Source: Pseudoflavonifractor_A sp022772585
GTDB lineage: Bacteria > Bacillota > Clostridia > Oscillospirales > Oscillospiraceae
NCBI RefSeq assembly: GCF_052065415.1
Contig: NZ_JBQHUB010000021.1
Coordinates: 1-48,048, forward strand
DNA: 48,048 bases
Reading direction: 5' to 3'
Positions 41,301 through 48,046 of this stretch are shown piece after piece. The translations under genes and the position numbers were made by a program. Below the pieces are notes generated by a model. It worked only from the letters and a program-made list of their open reading frames with translations. It had not been told where the DNA came from and did not search any database. Within the stretch, counting starts at the first letter, position 1. Each line of letters starts with the position of its first letter.

Positions 41301-41669
41301 CTCACCCCTGACGATTTCAAGACCGTGAGCGGCAACATGACAGCCAGCGTGACCATTTACGACCTGCCCGCCGGCAGCTATACCGTCACTGAGGATACCA
41401 ATTGGTCCTGGAAGTACAACGCCAGCGATGCCAGCAAGAATGCCACCATCGCCGGCGGCACTGAGACTGTCACCTTCACCAACACCCGCAACACTTCCAA
41501 CTGGCTGGGCGGCAGCGCCGTGGCTGAGAACGTGTTCGAAACGGTGACGGGCAGCGCGAGCACCCGGAGCATCAACACCGACGCGCTGGTGCCCGACAAG
41601 CCCACCGTGGTGGATGACGGCCCGGCGGACGACAACGAGAAGGGAGGGCTCGAGAACAATGAGGAATAA
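38337..41669 (+). CDS. Large multidomain surface adhesin (1110 aa)
   Basis: The protein is secreted by a standard signal peptide (1-24). Regions: Pro/Glu/Ser repeats (about 44-110); a short helical segment; a ZU5-like beta domain (about 183-305); an Ig/BIG2-like domain (about 320-415, with WSSSDEGVATIS); another Ig-like part (about 425-525); a carbohydrate-binding-like module opening LENGDFEVPAG (about 528-750); a MucBP-like repeat (about 753-825, YTIEYYLDGV); two Cna-B/DUF5979-like domains (about 829-948 and 955-1050, with GNLVIEKTVTG and LPAGSYTVTEDT, which may form isopeptide bonds); and an acidic tail. No LPXTG or C-terminal membrane anchor is seen, so attachment probably relies on operon partners. 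The gene overlaps the next by 11 bases. Confidence 0.85.
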   Translation: MKKRVLALLLCLSMAVSLAAPGLAAGVDEEPVTPPVTSEEPVVEPTVAPTAEPAVEPSAEPTAEPSPEPSPEPSPEPSEEPSPEPSAEPSAEPSPEPSVEPSEEPEPSENPLAQWQELLEQVRSMDPEELYATLRSMVDDEARSMLESLLSVDVRAELEAYLAELGLTHPMVEEHYAGEETTGVSVEINAPVGAFPEGTTASVEPVELPAGLAADALSGRSVAYDITFRDADGNEIQPAEGYTVSVSFQVGRDSGLLDAEQLQVYHLEEDADGQVTAQPVGDPVDVDASADTQEIAVEAESFSIYVVNNGTPTGAPLSNVTKTLTVDVNIGDQLSFYSDNATTTETIRGQTTPKADWSSSDEGVATISNKNGQYVDLIVQGAGTTTVTYTYYTKEGYFYQRFVDHTESFTLTINEAPPVIDYPELYIVNQIPQNGCFVPVFNEEKVTIPEGATVEYTWYKNESLSGGAYSEVTGDGIAEAYAGDTNGVNVAVDDGGKCWYYVTATVTNTDGTEFGTYTSDPMWVPYSNKLENGDFEVPAGTKAGGWAISQTDSKYITTPENVNNNTAVWWKTTGPGSGDKAGMDIELIRVAGNGTVVGGFYTATAAKNMQFAELNAEAYGTLYQDVLTAPGSELNWSLSHRGRWGDDTMCVIIMPASTAEALNITTQTQIDAIIANPSQYGDNVFVSDPMTDGNTAWRSYSSSSPYQVAEGQYLTRFFFAHVEAKDNLASETITKKLKGTVGNLVDAVSFSDEMTYTIEYYLDGVIQSQHTETGMAKPYTLITAGNTDKYSGYAFEKSELNGTDYGATSMRLPKSGTVLKIYYVTSGISVTKVVDLPDGLSDAQIAGLLADYQITFSLYEGTDTTVPPVATATVTVGASGSGTAMFMAGGDKFDPQPKTLYTIVEGTAPAALYDTTTDTYYDLSASSSAQEQTVTTAPNSASASFTNVYTERPKKGNLVIEKTVTGTDVPEQSFVFTVSGNDFSMTVVLTPDDFKTVSGNMTASVTIYDLPAGSYTVTEDTNWSWKYNASDASKNATIAGGTETVTFTNTRNTSNWLGGSAVAENVFETVTGSASTRSINTDALVPDKPTVVDDGPADDNEKGGLENNEE
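38472..38666 (+). repeat. Degenerate repeat encoding Pro-Glu-Pro-Ser units
   Basis: Tandem copies of a 12-base unit close to GAGCCTTCTCCG encode PEPS/AEPS/EEPS. The unit is in frame, so copy-number changes alter stalk length without a frameshift. It forms the presumed stalk of the adhesin. Confidence 0.8.
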
Positions 41670-42282
41670 GTATCAAGGAAAGCGGGCCCTCTCCCGCTGG
41701 CCCAAGGGCACGGCCGCGGCCCTTGCCCTGCTGCTCACCGCCGCTGTGGCGGTGGGCGGCACCCTGGCGTGGATCACCGCTCACACCGAGCCCATCGTCA
41801 ACACCTTTGAGGTGGGCAGCATCGTGCCTGGGATCACGGAAGAATTCGACAACACGACCAAGAGCGACGTCAAGGTGACCAATACCGGCTCCGTCCCCGC
41901 CTATGTGCGGGTAGCGCTGGTCTACTCCTGGCGCGATGGCGCAACGGCCGGTAAAAATCCGGCCGACACCGGTGCCATCGTGGGTGAGCCGGTGACTGAT
42001 GCGGATCTGACCATCGATTGGGGCGATTCCACCAATTGGGTGAAAGGCTCTGACGGCTACTGGTATTACAAGCTGCCCGTGGCCGCTGGCAGCCCTACGT
42101 CTAATCTGATCGACTCTCTGACCGTTAGCGCTGCGTCCGAGAACGGCAAGCTCTACAACCTGGACTTGCAGATTCTGGTGGACGCCATCCAGGCCGAGCC
42201 TGACAGCGCGGTAGAAAGCGTGTGGCCGGTGACGGTCAATACCGATTTGAACGGCGTCAAGACGCTGTCCGCGAATCCTTAA
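41659..42282 (+). CDS. TasA/camelysin-like secreted fibre protein 4
   Basis: This 207-residue secreted protein has a long basic N terminus (MRNKYQGKRALSRWPKG), a hydrophobic core and GGTLAWITAHTEPIVNTFEV, almost the same SipW context as fibre protein 1. The mature domain has VKVTNTGSVPAYVRVALVYS and GSDGYWYYKLPVAAG. The ATG at 41659 overlaps the adhesin gene end by 11 bases; a frame starting at 41614 lies inside that gene and was rejected. It may join the adhesin to the fibre or form a minor subunit (inference). Confidence 0.86.
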   Translation: MRNKYQGKRALSRWPKGTAAALALLLTAAVAVGGTLAWITAHTEPIVNTFEVGSIVPGITEEFDNTTKSDVKVTNTGSVPAYVRVALVYSWRDGATAGKNPADTGAIVGEPVTDADLTIDWGDSTNWVKGSDGYWYYKLPVAAGSPTSNLIDSLTVSAASENGKLYNLDLQILVDAIQAEPDSAVESVWPVTVNTDLNGVKTLSANP

Positions 42283-42298
42283 GGGGAGGTGACATGCT

Positions 42299-43669
42299 AT
42301 GAAGAAGACCAAACTGCGCGGTCTGCTGGCGGGAGCGCTGGCGGCGGCGGTGATGGTGGGCGTCGTGGCGGTCACCGCCCTGGCGGATGACGGCACTCCC
42401 ACTGTGACCTTTGACTACGGCCAGAAAAAGTTCGTGGTCACCAACTGCACCGCTTTTGCCGATGAACACGGCCACAAGTATCCCAACCTGTTCCAGGAGA
42501 TGCAGAGCATCATGCCCGGTGACGAGGTGGAGCAGAAGATCCGGGTGGACGTGACCAATGTGGGCTCCGGCTCCGCCATTATCACCCTGAAAATGGAGCG
42601 GGCCGAGGATGACAATGTCACGGCCCAGGAGATCGCGGACTATGAGACGCTGCTCCAAAATGCCGAGTTCACTGTGACCAACGAGAAAAACGGTGAAGCG
42701 CTTACCGGCAAGTTGGGCGAGGGCGTCGAGCTGGGCCGCCTGTACGCCGGCGACAGCGTGGATCTGAACGTGAAGCTCTCCCTGCCCATCGAGGCGGGCA
42801 ATGAGCTCCAGGGCCTGCAGGCCGCTGTGGGCTGGGTGTTCACCGCGGAGTATATCCCCGGCGGCGGCGGGACGGTCATTCCCGAGCCCTCCACGCCTCT
42901 GGGTCCCCCGGAGCTGGATACCAGCGAGCACTTTGCCTACATCGTGGGCCGTTATGACGGTCTGGTCCATCCCGAGGCCGAGATCACCCGCGCCGAGGTG
43001 GCCACTATCTTCTTCCGCCTGCTGACGGAGGAGTCCCGCAACCAGTTCTGGGCCACTACCAACCCCTATAACGATGTGCCTGAGTCCGCCTGGTTCAACA
43101 AGGCGGTCTCCACTCTGACCAACGCAGGCATCATTTACGGCAAGCCCGGCGGAAACTTTGATCCCGACGCGCCCATCACCCGCGCCGAGTTTGCGGCCAT
43201 TGCGGTGCGCTTCTTCGGCGGCGACTACAGCGGCGAGGATCAGTTCAGCGACATCACCGGCCACTGGGCCAGTGCCGACATCAACAAGGCCGTGGTCAAT
43301 AACCTGGTCAGCGGCTACCCCGACGGCACCTTCCGTCCGGACAACAATATCGTCCGCTCGGAGGCCATCTCCATTGTCAACCGTGTCCTCAACCGCAAGC
43401 CTGATGCAGACCACCTGCTGGACGGCATGAAGACCTGGCCCGACAACATGGACACCTCTGCCTGGTATTATGCCGATATGCAGGAGGCCACCAACTCCCA
43501 TAACTATGACCTGAGCGTGCCGGATGAGGACGGCTCTGTCTACGAGATCTGGTTCGAACTGCTGCCCATCCGCGATTGGGTCACCCTGGAGCGTGCCTGG
43601 ACTGACTCCAACCAGTCCGTGAACCCCGGCGAAGTGATCTCCTCCAAGACCAATACGGAAGTCAAGTAA
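42299..43669 (+). CDS. Surface protein with three S-layer homology (SLH) domains
   Basis: This 456-residue secreted protein has a standard signal peptide (to about residue 29, ALADD), an N-terminal beta domain (about 30-195, containing IMPGDEVEQKIRVDVTNVGS and ending in VGWVFTAEY, similar to the mature domains of the TasA-like partners), a Pro-rich linker (PEPSTPLGPP), and three SLH repeats (about 205-265, 266-325, 326-390) with ITRAEVATIFFRLL, ITRAEFAAIAVRFF and VRSEAISIVNRVLN. SLH domains bind pyruvylated secondary wall polymer, so this protein is the probable anchor of the fibre to the cell wall. GGGGAGGTG precedes the ATG. Confidence 0.93.
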   Translation: MKKTKLRGLLAGALAAAVMVGVVAVTALADDGTPTVTFDYGQKKFVVTNCTAFADEHGHKYPNLFQEMQSIMPGDEVEQKIRVDVTNVGSGSAIITLKMERAEDDNVTAQEIADYETLLQNAEFTVTNEKNGEALTGKLGEGVELGRLYAGDSVDLNVKLSLPIEAGNELQGLQAAVGWVFTAEYIPGGGGTVIPEPSTPLGPPELDTSEHFAYIVGRYDGLVHPEAEITRAEVATIFFRLLTEESRNQFWATTNPYNDVPESAWFNKAVSTLTNAGIIYGKPGGNFDPDAPITRAEFAAIAVRFFGGDYSGEDQFSDITGHWASADINKAVVNNLVSGYPDGTFRPDNNIVRSEAISIVNRVLNRKPDADHLLDGMKTWPDNMDTSAWYYADMQEATNSHNYDLSVPDEDGSVYEIWFELLPIRDWVTLERAWTDSNQSVNPGEVISSKTNTEVK

Positions 43670-43682
43670 GCTCAACATCTCT

Positions 43683-43715
43683 ACGGAAGGCGCTCCCCTG
43701 CGGAGCGCTTTCCGT
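43683..43715 (+). other. Hairpin after the SLH gene
   Basis: A 14-bp stem (ACGGAAGGCGCTCC with GGAGCGCTTTCCGT, one G-T pair) has a 5-base loop and no T-run. It may be a processing or stability element rather than a terminator. Confidence 0.5.
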
Positions 43716-43752
43716 TCCAAAACAGCGAATGGCAGGAAAGGAAGGGAGACCA

Positions 43753-43932
43753 ATGAAGGAATCCCAGGGCAAAAACACCTTCTCCGTGGAGATCCGGGAA
43801 ACCCGGAATCAGAGCTGGCAAGGTACGCTGAGCTGCTTTGACACTGAGCAGGAGCTGCCTTTCCGCAGTGCGCTGGAGCTGATCCGGCTCATTGACAGCA
43901 GGGTAAAAAGCGACGATACAGTCAATCAATAG
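43753..43932 (+). CDS. Small hypothetical protein (59 aa)
   Basis: I do not recognise this protein. It reads MKESQGKNTFSVEIRETRNQ at the start and ends in an acidic/basic helix (ALELIRLIDSRVKSDD). It has no signal peptide or membrane helix, so it is cytosolic. GGAAGGGAG lies before the ATG, and a strong terminator follows directly, so it is the last gene of the fibre operon. Similar short proteins beside clostridial surface genes exist, but I can assign no function. Confidence 0.7.
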   Translation: MKESQGKNTFSVEIRETRNQSWQGTLSCFDTEQELPFRSALELIRLIDSRVKSDDTVNQ

Positions 43933-43942
43933 ACACGGAGCA

Positions 43943-43982
43943 AAAATCCTCCCGCTGCATACTGGCAGCGGGAGGATTTTTT
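43943..43982 (+). terminator. Terminator of the fibre operon
   Basis: The 14-bp stem AATCCTCCCGCTGC/GCAGCGGGAGGATT has a 6-base loop and is followed by a T-run. Confidence 0.93.
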
Positions 43983-44185
43983 GGACATGAGAGCATGCAT
44001 AGCTCCCGTCATGCCGGGTTTAGACAGCAAGAGGGACATTGCCAAGCGGATCGATGTGCAATATCTTGCAGTTAACTTTTCAGTATGAAGGATTAAGAAG
44101 TGATGTATGAAAGAAAAACGGCGGTAAGAAATAAAAAAGCGAAACAGGTGGACAAAATTCTATGTTAATTCTTTCGCAAAAGCTC
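43983..44185. other. Intergenic region, A/T-rich
   Basis: I see no gene here. The sequence is distinctly A/T-rich from about 44080 and leads into the promoter of the decarboxylase operon. Confidence 0.5.
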
Positions 44186-44213
44186 TTTACATTTAGAAAA
44201 AATACGGTAGAAT
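44186..44213 (+). promoter_or_regulatory. Promoter of the decarboxylase operon
   Basis: The -35 box is TTTACA (44186-44191), the spacer is 16 bp and the -10 box is TAGAAT (44208-44213). Confidence 0.72.
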
Positions 44214-44299
44214 AATATAATGTACCATCCAAACGGTGGAACGGTAATGACCACCGACTTGCAAAAGCCGTAGATTGATAGAGGGAGTGAGTACCCGCG

Positions 44300-45697
44300 A
44301 TGAAACTGAACATTACCGAGACGGTCCTGCGAGACGCAAACCAGTCGCTGATGGCGACCCGGCTGCCCATGGCGGATTTTGAGGGGATCCTGGACACCAT
44401 GGATAAGGCCGGGTACTACTCCGTGGAGTGCTGGGGCGGAGCCACATTCGACTCCTGCCTGCGCTACCTGGGGGAAGATCCCTGGGAGCGGCTGCGCACC
44501 ATTCGGTCCCACATGAAGAATACCCGGCTGCAAATGCTGCTCCGGGGCCAGAACCTGCTGGGCTACAAGCATTATCACGATGATGTGGTGGAGAAGTTTG
44601 TGGAACTCTCCATCAAAAACGGCATCGACATCATCCGTATTTTCGATGCGCTCAACGATTTCCGCAACATCAAGACCGCTCTGGAGGCAACCAAGAAGTA
44701 CGCCAACGAGCGCACGGTCGCCTCCGGCTGCATCTCCTATACGCAGAGCCCGGTCCATACGGTGCAGAAGTACGTGGAGATGTGCAAGGAGCTCAAGACC
44801 ATGGGCTTCGATACCATCTGCCTGAAGGACATGGCCGGAACCATGAGCCCCTTTGAGGCTGAGAGCCTCATCAAGGGCATCAAGGACGGCGTGGGCGATA
44901 TGCCTATCGTCCTCCACACCCACTGCACCACCGGCATGGCCTACATGACCATCGTCAAGGCCATCGAGTCCGGCGTGGATGTGATCGACACCGCTACCTC
45001 CTGCTTCTCCAACGGCACCAGCCAGCCCGCCACCGAGACCTTGTTCTATGCCCTCCAGCAGTATGGCTGCGAGACCGGTCTGAATGAGGATGCGATCAAC
45101 AAGGTCAATGACTTCTTCAAGCCTGTGAAGCAGAAATACATCGATAATGGCACCCTGTCCCCCAAGAGCATGGGCACCGACGCCCAGGCTCTGGTCTACA
45201 AGGTCCCCGGCGGTATGCTCTCCAACATGATCGCCAACCTGAAGGACATGAACGCCATGGATAAGTTCGACGAGGCCCTGGCTGAGATCCCCTCTGTCCG
45301 CAAGGACATGGGCTATCCTCCCCTGGTGACCCCTCTGTCTCAGATGGTGGGCAACCAGGCGGTGGTGAACGTGCTCATGGGAGAGCGCTATAAGCAGATC
45401 TCCACCGAGGTGAAGAACTACTTCAAGGGTGAGTACGGCATTGCCCCCGGCCCCGTCAGCAAGGAGCTGGAGGAGAAGATCCTGGGCGAGGGCGGCAAGC
45501 CCATTGACTGCCGCATCGAGGACGCAAAGCGCACCGGCGAGGAGTTTGCCAAGGCCAGAGAGGCCCTGGGCGACCTGTGCCGCAGCGAGGAGGACATGAT
45601 GAGCTACATCTGCTTCCCCGACCAGGCCATGAAGTTCCTCCAGGACCGGAAGGCCAAGGAGGAGAATATCGCCACCTACACCATTGAGGAAGCGTAA
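44300..45697 (+). CDS. oadA: Oxaloacetate decarboxylase alpha subunit (carboxyltransferase)
   Basis: This subunit transfers the carboxyl group from oxaloacetate to protein-bound biotin. The 465-residue protein is the HMGL-like TIM-barrel carboxyltransferase: TETVLRDANQSLMATRLPM at the start, SVECWGGATFDSCLRYL, RGQNLLGYKHY, the metal-binding HTHCTTGMA, and the post-catalytic PGGMLSNM region. The biotin domain is not fused; it is encoded two genes downstream. The barrel type fits oxaloacetate decarboxylase or pyruvate carboxylase subunit B, not methylmalonyl-CoA or glutaconyl-CoA enzymes. The beta and gamma partners favour the sodium pump. Confidence 0.93.
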   Translation: MKLNITETVLRDANQSLMATRLPMADFEGILDTMDKAGYYSVECWGGATFDSCLRYLGEDPWERLRTIRSHMKNTRLQMLLRGQNLLGYKHYHDDVVEKFVELSIKNGIDIIRIFDALNDFRNIKTALEATKKYANERTVASGCISYTQSPVHTVQKYVEMCKELKTMGFDTICLKDMAGTMSPFEAESLIKGIKDGVGDMPIVLHTHCTTGMAYMTIVKAIESGVDVIDTATSCFSNGTSQPATETLFYALQQYGCETGLNEDAINKVNDFFKPVKQKYIDNGTLSPKSMGTDAQALVYKVPGGMLSNMIANLKDMNAMDKFDEALAEIPSVRKDMGYPPLVTPLSQMVGNQAVVNVLMGERYKQISTEVKNYFKGEYGIAPGPVSKELEEKILGEGGKPIDCRIEDAKRTGEEFAKAREALGDLCRSEEDMMSYICFPDQAMKFLQDRKAKEENIATYTIEEA

Positions 45698-45709
45698 GGG
45701 GGCCGGGAG

Positions 45710-46033
45710 ATGAGAATGCCTTTCACCGACGCGGTGATCACCGCGATCCTGGGCTATGGAGTGGTCTTTTTCGGCCTGGTGCTGCTCATGTGCGCCATCG
45801 CCATCATGGGCAAGGTCATGACGGCCCAAAAGTCTGCCCCTGCGCCTGCGGCCGCTCCGGCCCCCGCTCCCGCCCCCAAGGCGGAGCTGCCCGCCGCCCC
45901 CGGCTCCGCCGGAGAGGTGAAGCTCTACGATGTGCCCGACCGGGACGCCGCCATGATCATGGCCATCGTGGCCGATAAAATGGGCAAGCCCCTGAACGAG
46001 CTGCGCTTCAAGTCCATCAAGGAGGTCAAGTGA
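45710..46033 (+). CDS. oadG: Oxaloacetate decarboxylase gamma subunit
   Basis: The small membrane subunit assembles the alpha and beta subunits. The 107-residue protein has one N-terminal membrane helix (about 10-33, LGYGVVFFGLVLLMCAIAIM), then an Ala/Pro-rich linker (about 42-62) and a short C-terminal domain (about 68-107). AAGGGGG precedes the ATG. The gene ends 1 base before the biotin carrier gene. Confidence 0.88.
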   Translation: MRMPFTDAVITAILGYGVVFFGLVLLMCAIAIMGKVMTAQKSAPAPAAAPAPAPAPKAELPAAPGSAGEVKLYDVPDRDAAMIMAIVADKMGKPLNELRFKSIKEVK

Positions 46034-46034
46034 A

Positions 46035-46424
46035 ATGAAATATAAAGTGACCCTGAATGGCCGCACCTACGAGGTGGAGGTGGAGGCCGGAAAGGCTATG
46101 CTGGTGGACGAGTACGAGGCCTATGCCCCGGCCCCTGCCGCCGCTCCCGCCCCTGCTGCCGCCGCCCCCGCCGCTGCTCCCGCCCCTGCCGCCGCTGCCG
46201 TCACCGCCGCCGGCGAGACGGTGAACGCCCCCATGCCCGGCACCGTGCTCCGGGTGGAGGTAGCCCAGGGCGCCGCCGTCAAGGCGGGCCAGCTGCTGGT
46301 GGTGCTGGAGGCCATGAAGATGGAGAACGAGATCCTCTCCCCCAAGGATGGCACCGTGGCCCAGATCGTGGCCCCCAAGGGCAGCACTGTGGAGACTGGT
46401 TCCCCCCTGATCGTGCTGGCGTAA
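46035..46424 (+). CDS. Biotin carboxyl carrier subunit of the decarboxylase
   Basis: This 129-residue protein carries biotin on Lys in the EAMKMEN motif (about residues 97-103) and shuttles the carboxyl group from alpha to the membrane subunit. It starts MKYKVTLNGRTYEVEVEAGK, then has an Ala/Pro linker (about 34-58), followed by the biotinyl domain (about 60-129). A separate carrier gene is common in clostridial sodium pumps. Confidence 0.93.
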   Translation: MKYKVTLNGRTYEVEVEAGKAMLVDEYEAYAPAPAAAPAPAAAAPAAAPAPAAAAVTAAGETVNAPMPGTVLRVEVAQGAAVKAGQLLVVLEAMKMENEILSPKDGTVAQIVAPKGSTVETGSPLIVLA

Positions 46425-46439
46425 GGGAGGGGGTTCTGC

Positions 46440-47822
46440 ATGGATATTTTAGGGACTCTGGGAGGGCTGGTACAGGACTCCGGCTTTGCCGGATTCTTCG
46501 CCGCAGGCGGCTGGAAGAACCTTATCATGATCGCCGTGGCCTGCGTGCTGCTCTACCTGGGCATTCACAAGAAGTTTGAGCCGCTGCTGCTGGTGGGCAT
46601 CGCCTTCGGCGCCCTGCTCACCAACATCCCCGGCGGCGGGCTGTACCACATGGAGATGTGGGACGCCTATATCTACAACGCTCCCTATGACGCCGCCAAC
46701 CAGATATGTATGTATAACGTGGAAGAGGATCGGGTCATGACGGAGGAGGAGTATATCAATGCTCTGCTGGCCTCTGTGGGCTATGATGATAACGGCGCTA
46801 CGGTCCAGGAACGGGCCTCCACCGCTCTTGGGCTAATGGAGGAGGGCAAGCTCAAGGAGCCCGATATCATCGAGGAGGTATCCTTCACCGATATCGCTCA
46901 CCATGGCGGCCTGCTGGATGTGCTGTATATCGGCGTGAAAGCGGGCGTCTATCCCTGCCTGATCTTCATCGGCATCGGCGCCATGACCGATTTCGGCCCG
47001 CTGATCGCAAGACCCTCGTCCCTGCTGTTGGGGGCGGCCGCCCAGCTGGGCGTGTTCCTGGCCTTCTTTGCGGCCGTCTGCTTGGGCTTTAGCGGCCCGG
47101 AGGCGGGTTCTATCGGCATCATCGGCGGCGCAGACGGGCCTACGGCCATTTTGACGACGTCATTGCTGGCGCCGCACCTCCTTGGCCCCATCGCCATCGC
47201 GGCCTACTCCTATATGGCGCTCATCCCCATGATCCAGAAACCCCTCATGCGGGCGCTGACCACCGAGAAGGAACGGAAGGTGAAGATGGAGCAGGCCCGG
47301 GCTGTGTCCAAGACCGAGAAGATTATCTTCCCCATCGTGGTGGCCGTCTTCGTGATCCTGCTGATTCCCTCCACCGCCCCCCTCATCGGCTGCCTCATGT
47401 TCGGCAACCTGCTGAAGGAGACCGGCGTCACCGACCGCCTCAGCGATACTGCTCAGAACGCCCTGATGAACATCGTGACCCTGTTCCTGGGCATCAGCGT
47501 AGGCGCTACTACCGTGGCCTCCCGGTTCCTGTCTCTTGAGACCATCAAGATCGTGGTGCTGGGCGTGATCGCCTTCATGTTCTCCACCGTGGGCGGCCTG
47601 CTGGTGGGTAAGCTCATGTATAAGCTCTCCGGCGGAAAGGTCAACCCCCTCATCGGCTCGGCCGGCGTGTCCGCTGTTCCCATGGCGGCCCGGGTCAGCC
47701 AGCAGGTTGGCCAGGAGGCCGATCCCTCCAACTTCCTGCTGATGCACGCCATGGGCCCCAACGTGGCCGGCGTTATCGGCTCCGCCATCGCCGCAGGTTT
47801 CCTGATCAAGGTGTTCGGCTGA
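46440..47822 (+). CDS. oadB: Oxaloacetate decarboxylase beta subunit, Na+-pump
   Basis: This membrane subunit decarboxylates carboxybiotin and exports two Na+ per turnover. The 460-residue protein has the family core: LLYLGIHKKFEPLLLVGIAF, IFIGIGAMTDFGPLI, the IIGGADGPTAILTTSLLAPH motif with the Na+-binding Asp, and the C-terminal MHAMGPNVAGVIGSAIAAG. Between helix 2 and helix 3 (about residues 68-152) it has an insertion of about 80 hydrophilic residues containing an acidic segment (EEDRVMTEEEYINALL) that is not part of the common OadB core. GGGAGGG precedes the ATG. Confidence 0.94.
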   Translation: MDILGTLGGLVQDSGFAGFFAAGGWKNLIMIAVACVLLYLGIHKKFEPLLLVGIAFGALLTNIPGGGLYHMEMWDAYIYNAPYDAANQICMYNVEEDRVMTEEEYINALLASVGYDDNGATVQERASTALGLMEEGKLKEPDIIEEVSFTDIAHHGGLLDVLYIGVKAGVYPCLIFIGIGAMTDFGPLIARPSSLLLGAAAQLGVFLAFFAAVCLGFSGPEAGSIGIIGGADGPTAILTTSLLAPHLLGPIAIAAYSYMALIPMIQKPLMRALTTEKERKVKMEQARAVSKTEKIIFPIVVAVFVILLIPSTAPLIGCLMFGNLLKETGVTDRLSDTAQNALMNIVTLFLGISVGATTVASRFLSLETIKIVVLGVIAFMFSTVGGLLVGKLMYKLSGGKVNPLIGSAGVSAVPMAARVSQQVGQEADPSNFLLMHAMGPNVAGVIGSAIAAGFLIKVFG

Positions 47823-47838
47823 TTTTCCCCGCTTCCTG

Positions 47839-47869
47839 CACCCCCCGGGATCTCCGGGGGGTGTTTTTT
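47839..47869 (+). terminator. Terminator of the decarboxylase operon
   Basis: A 10-bp stem (CACCCCCCGG/CCGGGGGGTG) has a 5-base loop and is followed by six T. Confidence 0.93.
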
Positions 47870-47902
47870 GCCCTGAGAGGTCGAAATGAAGCAAGTGATT
47901 GA

Positions 47903-47930
47903 TTACAATTCGGAAGAATTGAAGTATAAT
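47903..47930 (+). promoter_or_regulatory. Promoter of a gene beyond the window, with palindrome
   Basis: The -35 is TTACAA (47903-47908) and the -10 is consensus TATAAT (47925-47930), with 16 bp between. The palindrome CAATTC-GGAA-GAATTG (47906-47921) fills the spacer and could be an operator. Confidence 0.6.
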
Positions 47931-47996
47931 ATATAAAGGTTGATTGTAAAATCAAGTTGGACACTTGAGTAAAAAATCCATAGTGATTTCTCTCCC

Positions 47997-48046
47997 CGTG
48001 GTAGAATGAAGTTACCACACAACTTCTACAGAGGGAGGGCAATCAC
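47997..48046 (+). promoter_or_regulatory. Inverted repeat and ribosome site at the window end
   Basis: GTGGTA and TACCAC flank 9 bases, forming a second inverted repeat. A strong ribosome site, GAGGGAGGG (about 48032-48040), lies at the very end, so the next gene starts just outside the window. Confidence 0.5.

Noticed and set aside
44300..45697. Pyruvate carboxylase subunit B or transcarboxylase 5S instead of oxaloacetate decarboxylase
   Set aside because: The barrel alone cannot decide, but gamma and sodium-pump beta genes in the same operon fit oxaloacetate decarboxylase.
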